A DNA stretch of 64,000 nt, taken from positions 170,134,218-170,198,217 of the forward strand of contig CM060704.1 of the NCBI GenBank assembly GCA_030686995.1, written 5' to 3'. Source of the DNA: Artemisia argyi. Its lineage: Eukaryota; Streptophyta; Magnoliopsida; Asterales; Asteraceae. Of the stretch, positions 43,901 through 55,575 are shown in pieces. Within the stretch, counting starts at the first letter, position 1, and the number at the start of each line of letters is the position of its first letter. Made by a program: the position numbers and the translations under genes. Under the pieces are notes generated by a model. That model searched no databases, had not been told where the DNA came from, and worked only from the letters and a program-made list of their open reading frames with translations.

Positions 43901-46900
43901 GAGGAACACCAAAACTACAATCTTCAAGCTAGGAAGTGTAGAAAAATCAAAAACCCAAAAGGGTTTAGGATTCGATTGGTTTGAGTGGAAAAACCGAAAA
44001 TCCCTAAGGGTTTAGGGTCGTGGGTTGTCTTGAATACCTTCTAGGTTTGAAGTACACTGAGTGTATCCATGACACACACAATTTTCTAACCTTGCAGATT
44101 TTGGAGGTAGAGCAATTAAAACAATCATGAATCAAACAATATGAATATAGTTTGTTTCAACACATTAGACATACCATAATAATGTGGTATTCTACAAGTA
44201 TTTGAATTGTGAAACTATATCAGAATTGCATAGATAATTTAATTCTCTTTGGATCAAATACTTGTCAATTGGGTCGAGCCAAATTGCATATCAAGTATTT
44301 TCGAACCAAGTGCATGCTATAATGTATATTTCTTGAATAATATGAGAACCTTATGTTCACGTGTTCACAAGAAGACATAACTGTTCAAGAATTATATGTT
44401 TATGTGTTTACAAGAAAACATAACATGTCAATATTATAAGTTTTTGAATAATTCAAAGACCTCATGTTCATGTGTTAACTAGAAGACATAACAATTTTAC
44501 TATATATTTTATCTTATAAGTCAATGATTAATTCAACGACTATATAATTATGTGTTAACATGTAAACATAATTATACTAACAAAAGTAATCATGAACGCA
44601 AACACTTGAGTTCTGTAGTAATTTCAAGTTAATTTTATGCTTCAGAATTATGATTATTATTATTTAACCATAATTATATTGACTAAAACATGTAGTCGAA
44701 ATGTTGAAATATCTTTACACTATATCATAACATCTAAATGTAGTAGGGCAACAAACATCTTGTGTATTTAAGTCCTAGTAGAATTGTTAGTTTTCTTACC
44801 TTGCGGTCAAGAGAAACCAATGATATGTTGTTCCTTGTACACACTTTGAAATTTCTCCCACTTGTGTAAGGCACAACATCATATTATGAAAACAAACAAC
44901 ATATGCTTGATTGTGTAAACAATATGATAATGTCATAGATATTACAAGTAGATTTAGAACCGTAACGTTTAATAGGGAAATGTGGATTATTATTCTATAG
45001 ATAACATTTCAGAAAGCGACAGCAGAAAGGCAACGTGTTATCTAATAAAATAAAATGCAATTTTCCTTTAAGCAATGGTCGTTCATATTCGGAAAGTAAT
45101 GAATTATTTCAAAGCAAGTTTGAAATGATATGGGTGACTAACAACGAAATAAATCTCGTAGCTCCCACTGAAATTGACAACATTACAAGAATGTTATTTC
45201 AGTAATAAAACGCAATGCTCCCACTGGATTTGTCAACATTGTAAGTGTTACATTTTCAGTAGAAAGCATATAGCAATTTAATATACTTTCCTATTCTCTT
45301 TAAATGCCTACAAGTAACAAAGTACTTAAGTGTTGAACAGAATATATGAATTTCTACTTTTGTAGATGAGGGACTAGCAATTCATGCTTTCATTTAACTT
45401 GAAAATTTAGCATGCAATTCCTCCTCTATTGTCTACATAGCCACAAGGGTATTTAGCACTTTAAGGAATAATGTGAGTCCAAGAAAAACCTAGCGAATAT
45501 GCTAGTAATTTCTTTACTCTTTGTGGTTTAAACTCATACATCGTGACAAGTGCAATATGACATTTATTTTGGTAGCTATAGACAAAATGTTTTCTAGTTA
45601 CACAAAATATTTTATCTTTCAAATATTTCAAGACCGGAAAAGGGTAATGAAAGATCATAAGTGAGTTTAACAATTGTAATCCTATCTTAGTTTGCCAACT
45701 AAGGAGAAAAATAGGAATAAGTCTCACTCTTTTTACCAGGAAAAGAGACTAAGTTTGTCTTTTTAAGAAAAAACAAACTTTCGTTTACGAATTATATTGC
45801 AACAACACATTTTTAATCAGAACATAGAAAGTTCAATTTTAGTATTTTCAATAATTAAATTCTTAAAAGAATTAACTACCCAATTAATTACTAATTAAGA
45901 GTAAGATCCATCTTGACCTCCCACTTATTACCGGAGGTCTGACCAGCGTGTAAACTAGGGGGCAAGAGGTAAGCGACGAGCGTTAATTGCATGAAATGCA
46001 ACTCTTAGATTTATGAGACTGATCAAGACACAAGTAATAATGTCATGAGCATGTTTAGTCTCATCTTATGCCTCGGGTCCAAGGTCTGACCAAGCATACT
46101 CGAATTAAGTTGACCAAGCAAGAACTTGCAAAAATTGCCAAAGGTCTAACCAATGAGCAAAATTCGCCATGGGTTGGAATGGACCTAAGGTCTGACCAAA
46201 GAGGTCAAGCCAAATGCACGTGTTCTTGGTTGGCTGGCATAGACTTAAAATTTAGATATAGGGTATACCCATAAATGTGGTAAAATTCGTGTACAAAGAA
46301 GCATACAAAACAACTTTGTAACACTTATATTAAAAACTTTTAATAATGACACGGTAATGATCATCATGGTTCACGGGTGAGCCGTACTTCAAGTGTACAT
46401 AGCGTCTAGTTTTTAATTTCATGAAAGCTTGTTTCAATAATTTAGGTCACTTAATTTTACAAAAACGATTTTCCACGAATCAAATAGCAGGTCACAATGA
46501 GCATGATATTTAGACGTGTAAATTAAGACCATATTAATGTCATCTTTTTATAAGTATTAATCCTCTTTTATTTAAGTATTAGTGTAAACATGTATGCTAA
46601 AAACAAAAATCACAAAAGAACATAATACTAAAAATATGACAATAATATTAACAAGTAAACATTTAGATCCGAGAACTCTAGCAAGTCTTCCTCAAAAAGA
46701 GAACCATATGACCCTCACTAGGTTTTCATCAAGTGCCTAGATCGCCACATGCATCACAAAAAATGATTGCGTAGATCTTATAGCCGGAATTCACACATAA
46801 AATAATCATGGCAAACTTATTAACATTTAATTTTTGCTATTTTATGTATCTAATTAACCATTAATATTTAATTCATTTGCATCTAGGTATTTATTTATCA

Positions 46901-47018
46901 AATTATGACAAGTATTGCATATAGTTGTCATATCAATTTATAAAATAAATAAATAAAGCTAGATTTCATGTAGCCTAAGCTTGTTTAATTAGTGTGCAAT
47001 TCATAAAACACCAAACGA
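40929..47018 (-). other. Non-coding interior of the LARD-like element
   Basis: AT-rich with no frame over about 95 codons that looks real. Recurrent CTCCCACT words (PPT-like on the minus strand) occur at about 40929, 42625, 43376, 44855, 45161, 45217 and 45918. Palindromic GGTCTGACC occurs at 45936, 46083 and 46189, with a variant at 46143. A nested MITE-like insertion lies at 43420-43660. No tRNA-Met PBS is seen next to the right LTR. Confidence 0.7.
43420..43660. mobile_element. MITE-like insertion with C/G tracts, nested in the LARD-like element
   Basis: The left end GGGTCCGCTTGGTT and the right end AACAAGCACCCCCT are imperfect inverted repeats. The interior has GGGAAA repeats, a run of about 16 C (43502-43517) and the inverted words GGGTAATCAATCCCTT and GGTTGATTACCC. 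I could not define a clean target duplication, so the superfamily (perhaps hAT) is uncertain. Confidence 0.5.
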
Positions 47019-47917
47019 TGTTAACTATTAACTCTACAAGTACGCAGCGGATATGGATCTAGTTTAGCCTTTTTGATTAACACACATATAAACAACTTAA
47101 GGTAAAAAGGAAACGAGAAAAGTAAATAGAAAACTAACCCTCGTAGTCACCCACAAATGAAACAAATAGTGATTAAAACAATCACCTCTATGGTTGCTCA
47201 CACAAACACGTCAAACAAATACGCCCGGAGTGCTAGCCGTGTACTTCACGTTTAAACAACGGAACACAATATTCTTGTTTTTGGATCTAGGCATCACACG
47301 ATCGAACCCCACTAATGGTATACATTCAATCGTGTAACAAAGAGAAAAAGAATGGAACTTGCATGTATGTCATATTACATGCATATCATACGTATGCATG
47401 CATGTTGAAAAGCATACATATGGTTTTCACATTAATTGTATGTAGAAAAGCATGCATATGTTTTGTTCGGAACGAATAGAAACAAACAACCTTTTTGTAA
47501 CTTGCTGCCGAACAGAGGAAGAAACAAAAAGAGAGAATAGAGGTTTTATGGTTTGGCTCTTTTGTGTTGTTTTTCTGTCGTGTGATATATCCAGGGAATG
47601 AGGGGCTTATATAGCTTCTAAAACCTACTCATGATAAGGCTAAAATACCTTTCATGATAAGCTTAAAATACTACCCATTTAAGCCTTATCACATCGACAT
47701 GAACCTAGACAGATTTATGCTTTCTAGACCCTTCTGAAATCCAGCCATAGGGTTAGGACAGCAATGGATCTTATCTAGTTCATTTTGTGTCCAAACGAGT
47801 CTCTTTGAGCTTTAACTGTGAAGTATACAACGTATTCTAATGTTTTAGCATGTGTGCCCCCAATAGGCTCACACACCTTTAGTTGTATTATGCTAATCCG
47901 ACTCACACATTCCAACA
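47019..47917 (-). repeat. 5' LTR of the LARD-like element (899 bp)
   Basis: It aligns with 40007-40928. It lacks the last 18 bases of the LTR and any recognisable PBS at its inner side, so the copy is damaged at the replication start point. Confidence 0.8.
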
Positions 47918-48505
47918 CAAACATCTATCATTAGTAGGAGGTGAAGCAATCTTGGTCCATGAGTTTGTCTTCGTGGAGTAAATAAATGAACTTTCTGCAA
48001 CTCCATATTCAGAGTAAGATATACTCACAATCTTGTAATCATCGCTAATTGGATCGAAACCAAACCCAATTTGATAGAAACCAGGACCAGATAATACATG
48101 AGAGTTTCCAGACGGATAACTGGGGACGGTTAGTTTGCTCCAAACTGAAGGATTCCATAAAATAAATGGATGTGTTTCCTTTATGTAAAAGAGGCAGATA
48201 ATTCCATTACATGATCCCGCAATATGAAAAAAATCAAGGAACCCGACTGACTTTATGCTAGCGTATTCCTTTAAAGCTGACGGCCGGTATGAATATAGAA
48301 ATGAGTGTTTCCTGCAAGCAATTGATTGTGACGCAATAGCATTTTTTGGAGTTTGCACCGACTTAAGAGTGTGCATGCGAATAAACTTTCGGCTTGAAAT
48401 ACGAGAACACCATGTTTTGGAGAGAGATTTAAATCGGACAAGAGATTTTGTTGGTAGCCTTACAAGGATTTCATCAATCAGCTCTTCACATAGATAAAGT
48501 GACAT
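47918..48505 (-). pseudogene. F-box gene C, 5' part (split by a transposon)
   Basis: ATG at 48505 (MSLYLCEELIDEIL). It encodes the F-box and the first half of the FBA domain (GSCNGIICL, NPSVWSKL, FGFDPISDDYKIV, STKTNSWTKI) and stops being F-box sequence exactly at the CAAAC target duplication. Behind it the frame runs into the LTR and terminates, so a truncated F-box protein of about 195 aa with SKP1-binding potential could still be made. The partner piece is at 39576-39988. Confidence 0.9.
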
Positions 48506-50495
48506 TGTATGATTCTGCAACAGTTACTTGATCAATCAAAATAAGCTAAAAAAACTAAATGAAAAAATATATCCAAGAGATCATGATCAGAAACAAATCA
48601 ATAATGCAGCTCACAGTTAGCTAACAATTTCCAAATCCAAGTTATAATTTGATAAGGCTCTATATATAACTTAATGACATTTTTTTTTTTTTTTTTTTCT
48701 TCTGATTTTTTTAAATTAAACCTCTCAAAACGTAATCTTGATCTTATGTAACTTAATGTTTAAGCTAAATTTTGCTAATGATAGAACTCATACAACTTGT
48801 GTTCTTCGTGTGTTTTATTAAATATATTTGGTGGTTTAAAATCTACGAATAATAGAAAACGTGTGTGAGAATCAATACACAACAACTTGGTTGGAGACGT
48901 TAGTTTCGCCTGTATATCGCTAGGCTAAAGGCCCATTAGTCGTGAGTTATTTACCTTCACAAAAAGCTGTGATAATGCATACCTAATAGATATCACCATT
49001 GGTTCGGATTGTTTTGTGCTTGTAGGATATAATAATTCGAATGGTTAATAAGTAGTTCTAAGTAAAGGTAAATCTGACTGAACATGGTAGATAAAGTTTT
49101 ACCAAATATATACATAATGCAATTCATTCATCATCACATCATCAAGCAAGTAACTAAATATAAACTCAAAGAGGTACCAACGAATGGTAATAGTAAGAAC
49201 AAGAGTAAACAAGATTTTGAGGAAGAAAATATTTTACCATACGCCAGCCAAGATTTTGTCAATAATAAGATTAATTAGGCTTAAATTCATTATATAGTTT
49301 TGCTACGTGGGCTAGGCCCGTTATATATTTATTATCATGTAACTCTTTGTGGTCCAGTATTAAACCAATGGCCTGGAGCCATGACGGCCCAAGTGGAGTT
49401 ATAGACACAATCACATAAGTCATGGGCAGACCAAAAACAGCCGTTTTTGCTGTAACACCGGCGAAGAGGATTTGAAAGTGGTGCCGTCGCACAGGGCCTC
49501 ACAATCTAAGGGGCCTCACTTTGTGTACTTATGCTATATATCTGACTTGCCTCTTCTACGTAAATCTTATTTGTTAAATACAATCCATCTTGCCACAATA
49601 AATAAAACGTTATTAAGGGGTCTCATTATAAGAAATTGTTATAAATGAACACCTTTTATAAACACATTTATTTTTTTCTTTTTTAGTTTTTGATGAGACC
49701 TCATTTTAATTTTCTCCCGGAGCTTTCAAATTCATTTGCCGGCCCTAACGCTAACACATACGGATAACTCACAATGTCACCAAATCCTATTATATATGTG
49801 TTTGCTCATTTACAGCCTCGTATATATGGATGTAAATAAGTGTAGAAGTAATTTCTAGGCATTAAAGTTAAAACATTCATGTTTGTTGTACTAGCAGTAA
49901 AACTTTATGGACTCTCTTGTGATGGTATATGTGTACTCAGTGTTACATTTTAATGGTACTAAAGTTGACGAGGAAATTCCATCCGAATCCGGCGACTTGT
50001 CAGGTAAACACAAGACTCCGCAGACCATTACGCAAAACCATACAATTTGGTAAATCACTAACCAACGAAGACCATTTGTTGCGACTCCTAAACCTTATCA
50101 CTATGGTGCCCTTTGGGGTTTTGTTAATAAAGTTTATATCGTTTGAAAAACTATTCAAGTCGTATAAAAAAATAATTGACCTCGGCAAAAGACCTAACCA
50201 AGAACAACCAACAATATCACCGGAAACACGAGTTCTTCTTTATATCATAACCACAAACACCAAGAAAAACGCAAACCCGAATATAGATTCATGAAAATCT
50301 AAATACACTTGTACCCATAATACGTAAACCTGGCTACAAGTTCATAAAGGATGACACTAAAGAAGCTATAGGCATAAAAAGTCCTCGAGAATAAATTACA
50401 TATTAATACAAACTTCTCATTTCATAGAACCTAACTTGTAACTGCAGCCTCGTTTTATCATTCTCTAGGAGTCTAGAGCTAATTACTGATCCTTA
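48506..50495 (-). repeat. Duplicated block C between F-box C and the ARR gene
   Basis: Matches blocks A and B. It contains an insertion at about 49456-49750 not seen in A or B (between GCCGTTTTTGCTG and ACGCTAACACATACG) and lacks the hAT-like MITE. The right part (about 50300-50495) is the 3' UTR of the ARR gene. No separate gene is supported. Confidence 0.75.
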
Positions 50496-53400
50496 TCATA
50501 TACACGATCCGAAAGAATAAGGATCAAATCCAAACTCTCCATCCATTGACACCGTTGGATCCTGCTCCTGCAAAAAATAGTCATTCCTTTATAAGATGCT
50601 ATGTAAAACCGAAGATAGCGGACTTATGAATGTCATTTTGTAATGAAAACTCGAGAAAAACAATGAAAGTTCATTTTAATGGGCAAAACTATTTAAACAG
50701 TATCAGCAAATTTTCTTTTGGTACAGCGAAACAACTTATCAGTCTATTTGAGTCTGTTTTTTACCAGCTTATTTAAAAGAGCTTGTGTTTATTTATAAAG
50801 GATAACCAAATGACTGCTTAATATCATATGTTTTAGGTGGAAATTATTAGTAAACTAAATGATCCTAGAGCATATAATACAATGAAAAAAGATCATGACC
50901 CGTTTCATCATTCCATTCATAAGATCATCCAAAGAACCATAACCGTTGGTTGCAACATAACCACTTGGTAACTTATTCTGGTCCAGCAAATAGCCTTCAC
51001 CTTGACCCATTTGTCCCATTTTCAGTTCAGTACTTGACCTACCAGCCTCTCTGTTCCGCTGCATATGCAATGCGTTATTGCCATTCGGTCTATTGTAGAC
51101 CCCACAAATTTGGTCGTTCGATTGACTCACAGGTCCACCCAATCCAACAACATTGGATGATGGTGTTGCAGCTGCTAATGTGCTAAAAGCATTACCCGAA
51201 TACTGACTATACATTTGTTTACCATACTGCCCATGCCTTTGACTTTGACCTTGACCTTGACCTTCAAGAGGTACTGAAGCTGTGCTAGTAATATTAGAAC
51301 CAAATCCGTTCATTGTGTTACTTGCAGCAGTGTAACCATATTTTAGGCTGCTATCAGGCGGTAATTGGTCATGGAAATTATTACCAACAGGGGGTGGGAC
51401 ATCAAGAAAGGTGGAACTACTTGATGCAAGATTTAAAGAAGATTGGCCCCCCAGTGATGAAAAGGTGTTTGACCCATTAAAGATTCGAGACTCATCAATG
51501 GTATTGAAATCCGAGAGTTGGTTATTCGGTTTATTAAGCTGTTGAAGGTTACCCGGATCAAATGATGTCGGAATCCCTTGAAAAAGATTTGTACTTTGGT
51601 GATTTTGTGGAGATTGTAATACAACCGGTTGGAACTTGTTGATTGGAGCAATTGAATTGGTTAAGTTTTGGGTGTGGGTTGGTTGGATCATAGATGGTGA
51701 AGCGAGGCTATGGAGGGTCATACCCGTTGCACTATTAAGTCTACTTAGCATACCCGAAGGTGGATAGGATGATAATGCAGCATTTGGTAACCGTCCTGAA
51801 CCTGATAATGAACGGAAATCACTAAAGCCATCAAGTGTTCTCATATAAGAAGACGCGTCTTTACTGCCTCCAAATGCAACCACCATGTTTGCTTGTTGAC
51901 TGATCCTTTTTAGGTAAAGGCGGTATTTCTGTATAACAAACACATGAATAAGCATTTGCTAGTTCAAAGCGTATTAACCAACACGTACTTATAACAAAAT
52001 AGTGAACCTGAAGATGGCTTGCCACATTTTCCCTAGTAAGACCTTCCACGTTCATCAAATCAAGAATCCTTTTTGGAACAGCTTCTGCAATACATAAAAA
52101 AACAATCATTAAAAGTTTCAAGAAAACAAGTACTAATAGATGAACACGAGGACTAAACGACTCACTTTCAATCCCAAGTTGATTAACCGCAGCAACAAAT
52201 TTTCTATGAAGATCAATGGACCAAACAACTCGCGGTTTCTTCTGTGTTGAGGACTCATCATCTTCATTCCCATTATCTTCAAAATCTTCATCCTCATCTT
52301 TTCGTTTCCGATTGAATTTCCCATTTGGATCTCCGCTACCGGCTTCTTGTCCACCTTCACCTCCATGATTTGACTTGTCTTGGTTATTGTTTGACTTTGG
52401 CTGAGATTTTGACTCGACTTTTTTCCTGATCACATGTTGCCATACATTGCGTAATTCCTCAAGGCGGACAGGCTTCACAAGGTAATCACAAGCACCATGA
52501 GTTATCCCTTTCATTACAAGCTTCGGGTCACTGTTTGCTGATAACACTGTAATAATTCCAAGAAACATTGTATACCATTAGCCCACTCGCTCGGAGATTT
52601 AGATATTTAATATTTTGGGTCAAACCGACAAAAAGCTTCAAAATATGACGAAAACTAATAAATCAGTTATTTGACTTCAAAACATGGAAATGGATGCAAA
52701 ACATTAACACATACCATCTTTTATCAGTAAAGATACTTTAGGTCAAAACAGCTAAAAGTTTAAAGCTTTGACGAAAACTAATCGAACCTCCATCAGTTAA
52801 TCGACTTCAAAATTCAATAACGAACACCAAACATTGGCCCCACACAATCTTTTTCAAGTTTCAACGATGGTGAGTTCTTTAGGTCATACCAACTTAAACA
52901 TTAACAGTTCTTTCAAGAAAACTAGGTAGACCCACATAAACTTTGAACACTTTATCGACTTCAGAACTCGATAAAAAATGAAAAACACACAATTATCAGT
53001 TATGTGATTATAGATGGTATATTATCAGGTCTTACTGAAAATGGATAAGTCCACTTTGAAAACCACTAGATACCATTACAGAACACTCTCTGTTGCTTTA
53101 AGAATTAGATGTATAACTTTTCTCAGGTCAAACAGACTCAAAAGCTTAACGCTTTGACGCAAACTTATAAAGCCCGCATTAGTTTATTGACTTCAAAACT
53201 CAATAAAGGATGCCAAATATGCACACACACCATACTTATCTTAAAAAGATAAGTAACTTCTTTAGGCCAAACCAGCCAAAATTTAAACATCAAATCTTGC
53301 TTTTTCTACAAAAACTAATTGTCCTGACATCAATTACGGAGTATGAACTAATCATTTCATTGACTTTAGTACTCACCAAAGGATTCTAAGAACACGAAAG

Positions 53401-54068
53401 TATCAATCATATGATTAAAGATTATACTGAGACTTACTGATCACAGGTAAGTCCATTTCGAGACCGACAAGTTCAAGAAGCTTGAAACCATCCATATCTG
53501 GCATGTGCACATCACTGATCACAAGGTCAAATCGGTTTCGATTCTCCCTTAACATCTGCAATGCTGTTATTGCTTCAGTTGTGCTTGTAACTGAAAAATA
53601 AAAAACAGACAAATTATAAGCACTAATTAAAATAATAATAATATTAATATTGTAGACGACTTAAATACGCGAAGGGGTATTGTAAGTGGCGGCCTTGCTG
53701 CCACGATCCACTAACATGTTGTGTATGATAAGCTAACATCAATCCCTATAACAGATCAAGGACTTTCAATCCAAATAACTTAGTCAACACCATAACTAAA
53801 ATTCAACAGATTCTTGTTAATAACTTAATACTATTCACAAACATATAAAGTAACAATTTTTATATAACAAAAACAAAAAAACAAACAACCTAAATTAGAT
53901 AAAGCATAAAAACAAAAAAACAAAAAACAAACCATGATATTGACATTTCCTCAAAAGCCCATCTAACAACTTCAAACAAGTTGGATTATCATCAACAGCA
54001 AGAACTCTCATACCAATTGGAAACCTGTCAATTTCATTATTAACCCCTCTAACTTCCTCAACTGTCAT
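50496..54068 (-). CDS. Type-B response regulator (ARR10/ARR12-like), six exons, 615 aa
   Basis: Exons on the minus strand: 54068-53933, 53590-53438, 52546-52166, 52084-52008, 51928-50900 and 50567-50496 (1848 nt). All introns are GT-AG and the frame is kept. Receiver domain about residues 17-135: the acidic pair in [10 protein letters not shown], phosphoacceptor Asp in [11 protein letters not shown], the SANSDPK switch region and conserved Lys in YLVKPVR. An acidic/Lys linker ([20 protein letters not shown]) with a basic NLS precedes the GARP/Myb-like DNA-binding domain ([14 protein letters not shown] to [15 protein letters not shown], about 198-260), which spans exons 3-5. The rest is a Gln/Asn/Ser-rich activation region with GQGQGQS, ending in the type-B signature [11 protein letters not shown] and a short last exon [13 protein letters not shown]. 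It is the nuclear transcription factor at the end of the cytokinin His-to-Asp relay. Confidence 0.93.
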
Positions 54069-54510
54069 CTTATTTTCTTAACTAAAAACCAATAACTTCA
54101 AAAAAGCAAAAGATTCAAGAAACCTTAAAAAGATTCACAAAGTTTTGATTTTTAACATGTGTTTGACCAAATTAATGAAAACCAAAACACACCCACATAC
54201 TAAAACAGATCAAAGATTGGATTTTTAATACTTTTTTACCAGATTAAGGACAAACAAAACAGACCCAGATGGTAGAAAAGATCAAAGATTCAAGAAACAG
54301 TGAAAAGATTGGATTTAGGACATAAATTTGACTGAAATTGTTGACAAATGCAAAACAAACCAAAAACAATAATTCTAAAGATATTAGAGAGAGAAAGAGG
54401 ATCTTGAAGAGAGAGATAGAGAGAGAAGACAGTGACTTGGACTAAAAATACATATTTTGACAATGATGTCTTAAACAGATTGAATGGCTTTCAACGCAAC
54501 TATATAAACA
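54069..54510 (-). promoter_or_regulatory. ARR 5' UTR and core promoter region
   Basis: On the minus strand a CT-rich leader (54360-54435, plus-strand GAGAGA runs) precedes the ATG, and a TTTATATAG word lies at about 54500-54510. Pyrimidine-rich leaders are common in plant regulators. The start site is not determinable from sequence alone. Confidence 0.45.
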
Positions 54511-55440
54511 CAGAATCATACATTTATAGCCGGTACGATGTCCACTTTTAAAACGCGCAAAGTTTTATTAAAAGACGTTTGTTTTGGCTTACATAGTCGG
54601 TTCATAGTTTATTCGGTTTTGAGTTTATGTTTCGTAAGCTTATTTTTGGTGACTTATTTTAACACTTTCCAGCTTATATAAAGTTCGTTATGTAACGTTG
54701 GCTACTGAGCACAAACCCAGACAGGTCGTACTCGAGGGCCTCTCTCACTCTGCTCACCTCACCTGTAGGTAGGTAAGGAAGCGGAAGATGCACTTAGGAC
54801 CGGATTTCAGTCTTTAAGTTTTTCTTTCCGTCCCCTTACCTGCCTTCAGGGTATGGAGCCGCGTCGTTCAATATGACGTGTTTCCGAGGGTCACCACTCC
54901 CTAAATAAACGAACAATAAAAGTTAGAAAATGTCAAAATAAATCACAAAAAGTTTTTATCAAACATAAATCCAATACCAAATAAGGCATATACCATCTAT
55001 ATAAGCTTAGAAAAACACCCTTTTAATAACAGCGAATAGATTATTTATTAATAAAATATTACTATCTCTACTAGCTCAAGTGACACTTAATTAATTAAAA
55101 TATAAAAATAAATAATTATTTTGGAAAAGCCAAAAATAAAAGATGTGCACACTTGTTATATTAAGCTGGATGTAATAGGAGGCCTTGACTCGGTCGGTAT
55201 TTCAAACCCGACCTGGTCGCGCTTATTACACTTGTGTACACGACTCGGTCGCCTAGGCAAGAAAATGAGAAGTGGGTCATGTATACGACCGACTTTTGTG
55301 CTGTGTGTGAGTATTTAATAAAAATATATTGTTATGGTGCGGGTCAGCTTATTACATTAAGTTGATCAAAAAATAGTTTATATAAGAAAAAACTGAAATG
55401 ACATAATAGATAAAGGTTGTCTAACATTCTTATTCCACTC
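54511..55440. other. Intergenic DNA, no gene seen
   Basis: A GC-richer patch at 54690-54900 and a GTCGG/GGTCG-rich patch at 55180-55300 stand out from the AT-rich surroundings, but neither carries a recognisable domain or structural RNA. Confidence 0.4.
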
Positions 55441-55444
55441 GGTC

Positions 55445-55575
55445 TTACTTTTACGGAGATAGTAAATAAATAAAACCGTATCGTTCTATGTATATATGGT
55501 TTTGTCTTGTTACTTTTACGGAGATAGTAGTAAATAAATAAAACCATATCTTAGTATGTATATATGGTTTTGTCT
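55445..55575. repeat. Tandem duplication of about 65 bp
   Basis: Copy 1 at 55445-55507 and copy 2 at 55509-55575 share TTACTTTTACGGAGATAGT, AAATAAATAAAACC and TATGTATATATGGTTTTGTC. Non-coding. Confidence 0.85.

Larger units (their letters stand above)
39989..47917 (-). mobile_element. LARD-like non-autonomous LTR element, 7.9 kb, inside an F-box exon
   Basis: Target duplication CAAAC at 39984-39988 and 47918-47922. The element begins TGTTGGG and ends CCAACA. The two terminal repeats (39989-40928 and 47019-47917) differ by about six substitutions, one 22-bp indel and one single-base indel. A purine tract (AAGTGGGAGC on the minus strand) abuts the left LTR, so the element reads on the minus strand. 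The 6.1 kb interior has no gag or pol reading frame. Long LTRs plus a large non-coding interior is the definition of a LARD, which must borrow proteins from an autonomous relative, probably a Copia element from the PPT form. Confidence 0.85.

Noticed and set aside
48660..48710. Poly-T tract as Pol III terminator or retrogene tail
   Set aside because: An isolated T-run in the F-box upstream region without Pol III boxes or target duplications.
49929..50294. 121-codon plus-strand frame in block C
   Set aside because: It is not conserved as an open frame in blocks A and B, which have the same DNA, and it overlaps the ARR 3' UTR in antisense.
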